64,000 nucleotides of DNA from NCBI GenBank assembly GCA_014529385.2, contig CM043967.1:80736278-80800277 (forward strand), read 5' to 3'. The position numbers and the translations under genes were made by a program. The stretch comes from Adiantum capillus-veneris. Its lineage: Eukaryota; Streptophyta; Polypodiopsida; Polypodiales; Pteridaceae. Shown piece by piece: positions 22,103 through 32,161 of this stretch; the first letter of the stretch is position 1, and each line of letters starts with the position of its first letter. Under the pieces are notes generated by a model. That model saw only the letters and a list, made by a program, of their open reading frames with translations, had not been told where the DNA came from and made no database searches.

Positions 22103-23422
22103 CTAGTTGTTGATACTACCCCATGCTTTGAGAAGAGCTCTTTCTTTTCCATCCTTGGTTGTATTTCCCTGTACATCTGGGACTGCATTGGAAGAGGGTG
22201 GTTGTGGAGGTTTGGTAGGACAGTCACCCTTCATATGACCAACTTGTCCGCACTTGAAGCATCTTCCTTCACTAATGTATGTTCGCAACTCAGCAGGAGA
22301 GAGATATCTCCCTTTCTTGGGCTGATTTGGCTTTGCTTCTGCTTCGGAGGCGGTTCTTTTCTTCTTTTGAGAAGAAGTAGAAGAGGTAGGCTGCTCATGG
22401 AGAGCCTTCTGCTTAGCATGGTAAGTGCTTTGCTCCATCTTCCTGGGAGTACCCTTGTCATGTATTCCATCAGCTATGCGGGCTGATTCCATAAGTATCT
22501 GCAAGTTACCTCGAGGGTAAAGCTTTATAGCCTTTTGCAAGACTTCATGCAAACCTGCTTCAAACTTGCGCATCTTCTCCGAATCGTCAATCTTCTTGAA
22601 TGGAGTGACTTTCAAGAGAACGTCCCAAAACCTATCCACATAGCGTGGAACAGTTTCGTTCTCTGACTGTGAAAGTCGATCCCATTCTTTCTTTACCTCT
22701 TTCTCATAGTCTGGAGGAAGGAACTGTGCGTAGAACTCCTTCTTGAAAGCGGTCCAATCTTGGGGTTTGCGATCTTCCAGGATAAGGGTTAACCACCAAT
22801 TGCTGGCGGTGCCTTTCAGGTACAAACTAACATGGCGAAGCTTGGATCTTTCTTTAAAATTCCCTTCAGCAAATGCAACTTCAAATTGGCGGATGAAAGC
22901 CAAAGCTTTGTCATTATCATGCCGTCCATTGTAGGTGTCGAATTTCATATCTTTATCTCTCGACTTGAATGTTTTTTGCCTGTGGTGCTTCTTCTTATGG
23001 TGCTCCTTCTTTCGATGCTTAGACTCCTTGGGGACAGGAGTCCTTTCCCTTGAATGTACTTCTTGCTGCGACGGATCGTCGAGAAACATGTCTTCCGGAG
23101 AAACTATGTCTTCCAGATCCTTCATGAAAGAGAACTGAGGGGAATCAGGGGGGTCCTGCTCTTGAACTTTTGGATTAAACCGCACATGACGTTCTGGAGA
23201 TTTCTTCTGCCTCTCGTGCATGCGGGAAGTTCCAATCAAAGGATCTTTTCTTGGTCGTGGCGCCTTTGGGTTCTGCGGAATTTCTCCCGACCCCATCGGC
23301 ATTTTCTCCTTCCCTTTTTCAAGAGTATGGAGAATCTTTTGGACTTCTGGATGGGAGAGAGCTTTCTGCAACTCTTCCACCTGCTGTTGAAGGAGAGAGA
23401 ACTCTATCTCGCGTCCTTCCAT
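22103..23422 (-). CDS. Element C gag (439 aa)
   Basis: Intact from the first ATG after the primer site (23422, MEGREIEFSLLQQQVEELQK) to TAG at 22103-22105. Order: N-terminal coiled coil, a basic linker (KHRKKEHHKKKHHRQKTF), gag core (MKFDTYNGRHDNDKALAFIR, GTASNWWLTLILEDRKPQDW), and a CCHC zinc knuckle CFKCGQVGHMKGDC near 22260. It forms the particle and packages RNA. The open frame extends upstream into the LTR, so the start is chosen by position relative to the primer site. Confidence 0.92.
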   Translation of the reverse strand: MEGREIEFSLLQQQVEELQKALSHPEVQKILHTLEKGKEKMPMGSGEIPQNPKAPRPRKDPLIGTSRMHERQKKSPERHVRFNPKVQEQDPPDSPQFSFMKDLEDIVSPEDMFLDDPSQQEVHSRERTPVPKESKHRKKEHHKKKHHRQKTFKSRDKDMKFDTYNGRHDNDKALAFIRQFEVAFAEGNFKERSKLRHVSLYLKGTASNWWLTLILEDRKPQDWTAFKKEFYAQFLPPDYEKEVKKEWDRLSQSENETVPRYVDRFWDVLLKVTPFKKIDDSEKMRKFEAGLHEVLQKAIKLYPRGNLQILMESARIADGIHDKGTPRKMEQSTYHAKQKALHEQPTSSTSSQKKKRTASEAEAKPNQPKKGRYLSPAELRTYISEGRCFKCGQVGHMKGDCPTKPPQPPSSNAVPDVQGNTTKDGKERALLKAWGSINN

Positions 23423-23475
23423 TTCTGCAGTCTGCCAAGAGTCGTCAATCCCTTCAGGAAGAGAGAGAGGACCTT

Positions 23476-23487
23476 GCTCTGATACCA
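23476..23487 (-). promoter_or_regulatory. Element C primer-binding site (tRNA-iMet)
   Basis: On the - strand TGGTATCAGAGC lies one base inside the 5' LTR, matching initiator Met tRNA. Confidence 0.95.
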
Positions 23488-23488
23488 C

Positions 23489-24998
23489 TGTCACAAAAAT
23501 ACGGAAGCGTAAATTGACGTTTAATTGCACTTCAAATACTCAAGAGAATTAGAGGGAGCGAGAAAACTTGACACTTCATTGGGGACCAGAAGATGGGCTG
23601 GTCCCCCCCCATAAAGAGAATATCTTTATTACTAAGGGAGAATCTTTACAAGCACAGGAACAGGGCATACGCCCGTCCTCTATTCTTTCTTCTGTTCTGT
23701 TCTGATTACTGACTGAGAAAGTGTTTCCACTTTCTTACTGCTTAGGGAATTTCCCCTCTTCTGCGAGACTGGTTGGAAGCTCTCGAAAAGAGAGTCTATC
23801 TTCCGAAACAGCTCATCGGAAGCTCTCGCAAAGAGAGTCCATCTTCCGTTATGTGTGGCCTTCATGCTCATTCATTCATGCATCTAACACAAAAGAGAAA
23901 CAAGCAAAATGCACACGCACATGCTTGCTGTAATTTTCTGCACATAACCTGAAATTCTTACCTGTGCACACCCCTACACCGAAACAGAGGTCTTCTTCGT
24001 GATGGAATCGCGCCAAACTTGATGTAGACTTAGGATAAGGAGAGAGAAGAGAATTTCTATGGCTGATCTGCTGAAAACAGCCCTAATCGAGGTGATTAGG
24101 GGCTGAAAACAGAGAATTTCAGCAGCCGCACTTTGCTAAGAGAGCGTCTACAGCAGCTTCTCGCGATGAAATTTCACCAGAAGGTGTCTATGACTGTGAG
24201 ATCCCTTGTTCTTGACAATGGGAGCACAAGGCTACCACATATGTCGCAAGGGGCTGCTCTCAAGCTTCAATGGAGGGCTCCACCGCGTAGAGCACGCTCA
24301 CATTAGGGGGGGTAGGTGCACTGCCAGCCCTGAAAATGGGGGAGGGGGGGCTCCTAAATAGCCATCAGGGAGAGGGGGCGCTAGGAAGAGAGAGAGGGTG
24401 AGAGTGAGTGAGAGAGAGTTAGTTTGCATTGGTAAGTGTGCCACTTGGCACACTTACTTTAAAAACTTAAAAACCATTCAACTTTTGATTTTAAAAACTT
24501 CTAGCTCATTAAAAAAAAAATGTGCAACTAACTAACAACTGCTACCAATGATTCTTTTATGAGAACACCAAAGGTCTGCCGGCGCAATGCCGCACGGGTA
24601 CTGCACCGCCTTTACCTGTTCACACTTGTCCGGCCGCCCGCCCGGGCACGTACCGTTAAATTTAATTTCACGAAACTTACCCTAAGGCTTTATTAGCTTT
24701 ATTAGCCTTAGGGTCACTGTTCTAAGGACCCCATCTCATTCATGTGCTTGTACTGACGCGCGTATTTTTCTGAGCCTAAAATCTGAGGCTATTGCTTACC
24801 CCTTTCTGAAGACCCGATTTCCCAATCACTAGGGCTTCAGGGTAATTTCTGCTAAGGTCCCTCCGAGGTGTTCTAGCCCGCATTTAGGCTCACCTGAGGC
24901 CTTAGAACTGCTAGGTCTATTCTGGTGTGCACACAACTAATTAGATAATTGTTTTCTCGTAAATAAATTAATTATTTACAAAGTCTGACTTAGTTACA
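23489..24998 (-). repeat. Element C 5' LTR (1510 bp)
   Basis: Same length as the left LTR and almost identical. Followed on the right by the target duplication AATAA and element D sequence. A diverged solo copy of this LTR family is at 46026-47522. Confidence 0.96.
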
Positions 24999-26536
24999 AA
25001 TAATGAGGCAGAGTATGCAAGCCTTTGTTTGGGCTTGGAAGAATGTGTCAAAAGACATGTAAGGAGGCTTTTAATCATAGGTGATTCTATGTTGATTGTG
25101 CGTCAAGTTCAAGGTACCTGGAAGGTAAATCAAGAAGGCATTAAGGGCTGGTTTTTCAAAGTGAGGAAGTTGTTAAAGTCTTTTACTTCCTTTCAAATAT
25201 GGCATGTACCACGAAATATGGGCTCATGAGTTGGCGGAACAGGTGTTCACAAAGGATGTGCACCCGGTGATAATTAGAGAGCCAAGGTATCTTGGAAGGG
25301 AATCTCTCCATGAGGAAGAACATGTGTTGCAAACGGGTTTTGCAAGAAAGCGATTGGCTTCTCAACGATGGCATGCAATCACACGAAGAGCTATGAGGTA
25401 TGTCTTGGTTGGAGAGCAAATGTATCACAAGGGAGATGATGGTGTCATGAGAAGAGTTCTCTACCATGATGAAATTTTTGATTGCTTAAAAGCATGTCAT
25501 GAGGAAGGATGTGGAGGCCATTTTGGAGTGGAAATTACAAGAAGGAAAGTATTGAATGCTCAACTTATGTGGCCAAGTATGAATAGGGATGTTGTGCATT
25601 GGTGTAGAAGCTGTCACGAGTGCCAAATATATCACAAGAGAAAGTTGATGTCCGAGCCTTTGATACACATTGTAAGCTATGGACCTTTTGAGAAGTGGGG
25701 TGTGGATGTAATTGGTCCTCTTCCAGGCACTAGAAATGGGAAGCACTACATACTTAGTGCAGTGGATTATATGACAAGATGGCCAGAAGCAAAGTCTAGT
25801 AGAGGGGCTACAAGCAAAGATGTATGCAGCTTTATCTTTGATTGCATATGTTGTAGATTTGGAGTGCCGTTGGAGCTTGTAAGTGATCAAGGGAAAGAGT
25901 TTAGGAATGGAGAAATTGGAGATCAAACATAGGTATGCTACTCCTTATCATCCACAATGCAATGGGTTGGTGGAGGCATTCAATGGAGTTTTACAGAAGA
26001 TATTGTTCAAGCTTGTGGAAGAAGATCCAAAAGATTGGGATATGTATTTGGAGAGGGCACTGTGGGCATGTAGAGTGACTCAAAAATCATCCACGGGCTT
26101 CACTCCATTTCATTTGGTATATGGAGAAGAGTGTGTTATGCCGATTAATGTGATGCTTCCTTTATTGGAGTTCATTTTGAAGCATAGTTTGGTTGAGGAG
26201 GAGCATGTAAAAGAGAGACTGGCATCTATGCATAGCCTCTTGTTGGATAGAGAAAGTGCCATTAGATACTATGAAGACTTGGGAAGAAGAAGGGCTGATG
26301 TATTCAATGAAAAGATAAAGGCAAAAGAGCTATGTGAAGGCATGTTGGTTATGAGGTATAATAGTGCTTTGGACAATACCTTTCAAACAAAGTTCAAGGC
26401 AAAGTGGGAAGGTCCTTTTGTGGTGCATAAGGTGTATGATAATGGAAGCTATCAGCTCAAGGACTTGGATGGAAAGATGCATAAGGCAAGAGTCAATGGG
26501 ATCCGAATCAGGCCTTATGTGAGCAGAATCATGTGA
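24999..26536 (+). pseudogene. D2 second RNase H (3' part) and integrase
   Basis: Resumes at EAEYASLCLGLEECVKRHVR, then MLIVRQVQGTWKVNQEG. Integrase follows after the shared frameshift near 25220, with the same zinc region and core as D1: WGVDVIGPLPG, VSDQGKEF, then a shared frameshift near 25920, then CNGLVEAFNGVLQK. Unlike D1 the C-terminal half is open to the stop at 26534-26536 (RIRPYVSRIM). Confidence 0.92.
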
Positions 26537-26553
26537 TGAAGCAAGAAATGTGT

Positions 26554-26596
26554 ATGGAACACTTGAAAGTGTTCCATGCTTGTTGGGTGAGCAATA
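26554..26596 (+). promoter_or_regulatory. D2 palindrome and polypurine-type tract
   Basis: The same perfect 11-bp-arm inverted repeat as at 12684-12707 (here 26554-26577), then TTGGGTGAGCAATA adjoining the LTR. Confidence 0.75.
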
Positions 26597-27213
26597 TGTG
26601 ACGTGTTTTGGAGAAATGGTGCGGACCACCCCAAAGTCTTTGAGATATTGTTTTATAATGCTTTTGGGGGCCTTATATGTAAATAAAGCATGCTTGTACA
26701 AAGTGTAGAAAGGCGGTGTGTGCCAGCTGTCTCTACGCATGCGGGCCAGTTGTGCGGGGTACATAGTTTTGTTGTTTTTGTACATAGAAGTGTGGAGACT
26801 TTAAAGTGTGAGTTAGTGCTTTAAAAATATAAATAAAAACTGAACTTTTATTAGCTTGGGGTGGTGAGTGAGGAGGGATATTCAGGTGTGAAGAAGAAAC
26901 TATGTGTTGCTGCAGCTTGCGGTGAAGGGTGGGGGTTTTGGTGTAGAGGTGCCCCTCTTGCCTTGCGAGAGCCTGGTGTGGTGAGTTGAGAGTGTGTCTC
27001 TCCTCAATGGGCTGATGAAAGTGGGTGCTTAGCTCTGCATATTGACCTCTCTTCATCTTGGTTTGAGATATGGCAGCCATGTTGTTTGTGGTTCCCTTTG
27101 GTGCAGTTAGTCGAGGGTAGATTATGCGTTGCAATTCCTTGCTTGTACATATGCAAAAGGGCAAGGTTTTCCCGAAGTTTTCCATCACTTTTTCTGAGTT
27201 TTTTTGTTGAACT
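26597..27213 (+). repeat. D2 extra partial LTR (first 617 bp)
   Basis: Matches the first 617 bp of the D LTR (compare 12727-13343), then stops and is followed by a second copy of the sequence upstream of the LTR. It is an additional partial copy in front of the complete 3' LTR. Confidence 0.88.
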
Positions 27214-27245
27214 GAAAGTGTTCCATGCTTGTTGGGGGGGCAATA
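27214..27245 (+). repeat. Duplicated half-palindrome plus polypurine-type tract
   Basis: Repeats the 32 bases that end just before the LTR (compare 26566-26596), starting at the centre of the 26554-26577 palindrome. It joins the partial LTR to the full one. Confidence 0.85.
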
Positions 27246-28264
27246 TGTGATGTGTTTTGGCGAAATGGTGCGGACCACCCCAATTCTTTGAGATATGTTT
27301 TGTAATGCTTTTGGGGGCCTTATATGTAAATAAAGCATGCTTGTACAAAGTGTACAAAGGCGGTGTGTGCCAGTTGTCTCTACGCATGTGGGCCAATTGT
27401 GCGGGGTACATAGTTTTGTTGTTTTTGTACATAGAAGTGTCGAGACTTCAAAGTGTGAGTTAGTGCTTTAAAAATATGAATAAAAACTGAACTTTTATCA
27501 GCTTGGGGTGGTGAGTGAGGAGGGATATTCAGGTGTGAAGAAGAAACTATGTTTTGGTCCAGCATGCGGTGAAGGGTGCGGGTTTTGGTGTAGAGGTGCC
27601 CCTCTTGCCTTGCGAGAGCCTGGTGTGGTGAGTTGAGAGTGTGTCTCTCCTCAATGGGCTGATGAAAGTGGGTGCTGAGCTCTGCATATTGACCTTTCTT
27701 CATCCTGGTTTGAGGTATGGCAGCCATGTTGTTTGTGGTTCCCTTTGGTGCAGCTAGTTGAGGGTAGACTATGCGCTGCAATTCCTTGCTTGTACATACG
27801 CAAAAGGGCAAGGTTTTCCCCAAGTTTTCAATCACGTTTTCTGAGTTTTTTTGCTGAACTATGTGGGCTTTCAAAGTGAGATTGATTTGGATGGGTTTTG
27901 GTCAAGCTATGTGTATATATAAGCGCGCCTATGGAGTCTCTACTAGCACTTGGAAGGGCGTTTGGAAAGAAGTGAAGCTCTTGGTTTTATGAGGTAAAGT
28001 GCAGAGATTTCCATTGTTTTTTCTTTACTTTTTTACTTTGGTTTTCTTGGTTCCCTTGCTTCCTTTGGTGCATTCAAGTATAGTGGGAGTTGTAGCGGTG
28101 TAGAGGGAAGCTAGTTGAAGCTAGTCGGGGCTGGGTGCGAGTGAGGCTATCAAAATTCGTGAGAGAAGATCAGCCCATATTATCTTGAGAGAGCTATACT
28201 CTTCATCCTCTTTTCTTGGTGTTGGTTTGAGGTGTTGTAGAGGCCAGTCCCCCAATCCTTCACA
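27246..28264 (+). repeat. D2 3' LTR, complete (1019 bp)
   Basis: Starts TGTGATGTG, ends CCTTCACA. A TATA box is near 27912-27921. It abuts F1 integrase sequence at 28265. Confidence 0.92.
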
Positions 28265-29486
28265 ACGTCCTTTGGAGGTGTTCCCTGAAACACTTTCAAC
28301 CAAGAAACATGGAAAACGTTGTGCATAGACCATGAGTTAGGCAATTGCAATTTCATGGAAACCTCATTAATCTTTTTGATGATTGGAAATGGACCATACA
28401 TACGAAAAGACAATTTAGGACATTTCTTTCCAACTTGCTTAAGACGCTGTTTCATGATTCGTAGATACACTCAATCTCCTTCCTTGATCGAGACCTCCTG
28501 ATGGCGCTTGCTAGCCTGTCGAGAATAGGATTCCTGAGCCTTGCTTAATCTAAGCTTCACACTCTCAGAAATCTCATCCAATGACTGACTCTCAGCATTG
28601 GCATCAGGCATTTGATTGACCGATCTAGTCAAAAGTGACTGGAACGGACGGCCAAAAGCTGCCTCATACGGAGTTCGACCAATAGGAGAAGAAAAGGAAT
28701 CATTTAGAATAGCCTGAACCAATGGAAGATAGAGCTCCCATTGAGACTACTGATCATGAACATAAGATTTCAACACATCAAAAGCCAACTGATTTAAAAT
28801 TTGTGTTTGGCCTGCATCCAACTGATTTAAAATTTGTGTTTGACCATCTGACTGTGGATTAAAAGCGGATGAAAAATTCAACTTTGTGTCAAAATTTTCA
28901 AAGAGTGCACGCCAAAAGTTGGACGTGAACTTAACATCCCTATCTGAAACAATGGACTTTGGCAAACCACAGAGGGGGTACTAATGCTTAATGAACAATC
29001 GTGCAACATCCTGTGCAGTAACTGTGGCTTACAAGGAATCAATATGCAAAATTTGTTGAAACGATCACCAATCGTTAAACATTGAGTGTTCCTTGAATGC
29101 AGACTTGGTGGTAAGCTAGTCACAAAATCCATAGAGATATCCTGAAAGGGTCCCTCGGGAATAGGCAGCGGAAGCAAGAGGCCTTGCTGCTTACCCCGAG
29201 GAGCTTTTACTTTTTGACATATAGTGCACTGTGTGACATAACGAAACACATCTTTCCATATTTTAGGCCAATAAAAAAATCGTTCAATCTTTTCTAATGT
29301 GGTGTTCATTCCCCTGTGCCCACGCGTGAGAGAATCATGTGCATCATGCAATATGGTTGGCCTGAGAGAGGGCAACACACATAGACACTGACGAAAAAAT
29401 AACAATCCATCACGAATGAGATAGTTGTTGGGCCCTTGGGAAGCAAGAGCCTGCAACCAATACTTACCAAAACTTCGAATCTGCAT
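28265..29486 (-). pseudogene. F1 integrase, broken
   Basis: The zinc region (HRGMNTTLEKIERFFYWP, CTICQKVK) and first catalytic Asp (DISMDFVTSLPP) lie at about 29350-29100, the second ([14 protein letters not shown]) near 28950. Where the catalytic Glu is expected the sequence reads DGQTQILNQ, with Gln, and 33 bp (28785-28817 repeated at 28818-28850) are duplicated there. A later part reads SFRMYGPFPIIKKIN and SWSMHNVFHVSWLKVFQGTP. It ends at 28265 against the D2 LTR, so the C-terminal tail is missing. Several frameshifts. Confidence 0.9.
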
Positions 29487-31545
29487 ACTGATTCTTCATG
29501 CTGTCAAAAGACTCACCCCGTATAGAAAATGTGGTTCTAGACTCAAGAGCCAAAATCTGTCCTTTGCGACTCAACGCATCTACAACAGGGTTAGCTTTTC
29601 TAGGGACATACTCAATCAAACCGCCAAATTGCTCAAAAAATTGTGACCACCACGCTTGGCGATCACTCAATGTGCACTAGGCATAGACTGGAGCCACTTG
29701 AGGGCTTGATGATTTGTGCGCATTGTAAACTCTCTACCATACAAAAAATGCTTCCAATGCTTAAGAGAGTGAATGACAGACAAAAGTTCTTTATCATAAC
29801 TGAATAACTCTTTTCCGCACTATTGAGCTTCCGGCTAAGGAAAGCTACAGGAAGACCATGCTGCTGAAGCACGGTGCCTATGGCGACATTGCTCTCATCC
29901 GTCCATACCTCAAAGGGATCATCCCAAGAAGCAAGGATAAGACACGGAGCTTTTGTCACCGCAACCTTGAGAGCTGCGAAAGCCTCAATGGCTGGCTCGG
30001 GCAAGTCTACGCGCTGACGGCGAGTCTTTACCCCTTTCAAAACATCAATCATAGGTGCAACGATGCGTGCAAAATTCTCTATGTGCGAACTATATGCTTG
30101 ACATAGACCAAGAAAAGAACGCACATCATATGCAGTTTTGGGCAAATCCCAATTACGAACCTGTTCCACCTTCGCGGGGTCTAGCTTGACGTCTTTTGTA
30201 GAAATGATATAACCCAGATAAGTGACTTCAGTAAGAAAAAATTCAGACTTCTTAGCTACAATATACAACTGAAACTCATCCAAACGAGTTAGTACCCTTT
30301 CAACATCTCTTTCATGTTGCTCCCACGATGCAGAAAAAATGAGAATATCATCTAAAAAGATGAACACACATACACCTACCATATCGCCGAAACGACCTAC
30401 CATGAGACGATTGAACGTACCCACGGCTCGTGTCAATCCAAAAGGCATAACAATATACTCCCATTGCCCTCGCTCGGTGCGAAAGGCGGTCTTGAAAATG
30501 TCGCCTTTGAATACCCGTACCTGATGGTATCCACTTTTGAGATCGACCTTGCTGAAAACCTTTGCCCCATTGAGCCTATCAAGGATATACTCAATGCGAG
30601 GCATCGGAAACTTGTTCTTGACGGTCATCTTGTTTAATGCCCTGTAATCAACACACAAACGAGACGAACCATCCTTCTTGAGAACAAACAAAATAGGGGC
30701 AGCGAAAGGACTTACACTAGGACGTATGAATCCTCTAGCCACCAACTCCGTGAGTTGTCGCTCTAACTCTTCCTCTTGTGACTTGTTCAAACGATAGGGA
30801 GCCTTACTGACAGGCTGTGCTCCCTCCATAAGCTCGATGCGATGGTCCTCCGGCCGCTCGGGTGGGAGACGAGGTGGAAGATCATCCTGCAAAAAGAGAT
30901 GTTTAAACTTCGTAAACAACTCCGAATACTTACCTGGAGCCTGAATGCTCTGGGAAACTGGAGCAGCATAGATGAATGCCGCTTGTGCTCCTCGTCGTAA
31001 TGCACGCTTTACCTGTACATGCGAGATGAGAGGCAAGGAATGCAAGCCCTCCTCAGCACGAATGATGAGGGGAGAATCAGTGTCGGAATGTAAAGTGATC
31101 GTGTTAGCACCAAATTTAATGTGAGCGTCAAGTTCACGAAACCATTTAATGCCCAAAATCCTATCACATCCTGAGAGAGGAGATGCAAGAAATTTCCTAC
31201 GAAAAGAAGCTTGTTGAACGGTAAACATCACATCAAGGCACTCCTTCGTGATGAGAGAGTCCATACCAGGAGCGAAGCCAGAAACCTCGAGAGGAGCTTT
31301 TTGACTAAGCTCTAGGCGGGCTCTCTCAACGAGAAGGGGACTAATCACATCATGCATACTGCATGGATCAAACAATATGATAAAATGCTGCCCCTTTACA
31401 TGACCATAACACTTCAAGAGAGATTCATGAATGTGTGTGTTAGAGTCAGGTTGTGTTGTGACAGTGCTTGTGGTAGCTGTGGGTGCCTTTGGTTCTTTAG
31501 GTGGGACTGTCTTAGGATAGGCCTTCTTAATGTGCCCCTTGACGT
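29464..31545 (-). pseudogene. F1 zinc-knuckle end, protease, RT and RNase H
   Basis: Reading leftward from the MULE: the second half of a zinc knuckle (VKGHIKKAYPK, final Cys replaced by Tyr), protease (HFIILFDPCSMHDVISPLLV, GCDRILGIKWF), RT with KKDGSSRLCVDYRALNKMTV, YIVMPFGLTRAVGTFNRLM and catalytic FLDDI, then RNase H (FEVWTDESNVAIGTVLQQHG). About 585 codons are open from 31417 to 29663. RNase H then shifts frame (WWSQFFEQFGGLIEYVPRKA). In frame with F1 gag across the MULE insertion. Confidence 0.93.
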
Positions 31546-31554
31546 GACATTGAA

Positions 31555-31610
31555 GGCTCTGGTTATATTTCGGCCTGCTAGATTACATGGCACTTTGACT
31601 TGCCTTTCTA
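31555..31610 (+). repeat. MULE left terminal inverted repeat
   Basis: About 55 bp matching the reverse complement of 42258-42313 with scattered mismatches and single-base offsets. It is short compared with classical Mutator ends. Confidence 0.88.
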
Positions 31611-32072
31611 GTAGGGCGTCGAGCTCCACGCAGGCCGAGCCACGCTGGCCAAGCTTTCCGTGGAGTGCAGTGAAACCAAGGAGCGTCGCCGGCCACGTCA
31701 TGCAAGCGTCATTCCTACGGCTCACGTCTGAGCGCCCGTCGCCTGCAAGAACTCGCATGTTTGGGCCCGCCACTCTCTCTATTCGGCGCTTGTAGGGCCG
31801 CTGGCAAATGGCCACGTCAATTTTTTGTTTTTGTTAATCAATGCTCCCAAGGCTAAGAAGGCTAACTTTTAAGCTCATAAAAGCGAGAGTGCACACACAC
31901 ACAACTTCATTAGCAGAGCTCTCCCTCCCTGCCTCCCTGCAAGCAAAAACCCTTACTCTCTCTCTCTCACACCCACACACACACTCTCTCTCTATTGATA
32001 AATTGAGAGATTTTAATTGAATGGGCTTATATGAGGGCCTATTAATTCATGGCATAATTGGCTAAGCCCCAA

Positions 32073-32076
32073 TCTC

Positions 32077-32159
<83 letters not shown>
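32073..32159. repeat. (CT)n followed by (CA)n microsatellite
   Basis: CT run to 32116 then CA run to 32159, directly before the transposase ATG at 32161, so it would be in the 5' UTR or promoter. Confidence 0.95.

Positions 32160-32160
<1 letters not shown>

Positions 32161-32161
<1 letters not shown>

Larger units (their letters stand above)
17485..24998 (-). mobile_element. Element C: chromovirus with two full LTRs, - strand
   Basis: Flanked by AATAA on both sides (17480-17484 and 24999-25003); the uninterrupted target is present in D1. Both LTRs are 1510 bp. In its own direction: LTR, iMet primer site, gag, protease, RT, part of RNase H, integrase with chromodomain, LTR. gag, protease and RT lie in one frame interrupted by TAG (22103-22105) and TAA (21632-21634). 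A deletion near 20400 removes the RNase H end. The LTRs differ at about 20 sites by eye (about 1.4%), the youngest LTR pair here. Confidence 0.95.
9945..28264 (+). mobile_element. Element D pair (D1-LTR-D2-LTR), Tat-like Ty3/gypsy
   Basis: Two copies of one family in the same direction share the LTR at 12727-13726. D1 (9945-12726) has lost everything before mid-RT. D2 has gag to integrase, an insertion of element C, and a compound 3' LTR ending 28264. LTRs start TGTGA and end TTCACA. A second RNase H of the archaeal type between RNase H and integrase points to the Tat group. D1 and D2 are nearly identical where they overlap and share frameshifts, so the pair probably arose by recombination within one lineage. 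Confidence 0.88.

Noticed and set aside
26733-27874. Minus-strand frames in the D LTRs as genes
   Set aside because: They are antisense of LTR sequence and repeat because the LTR repeats.
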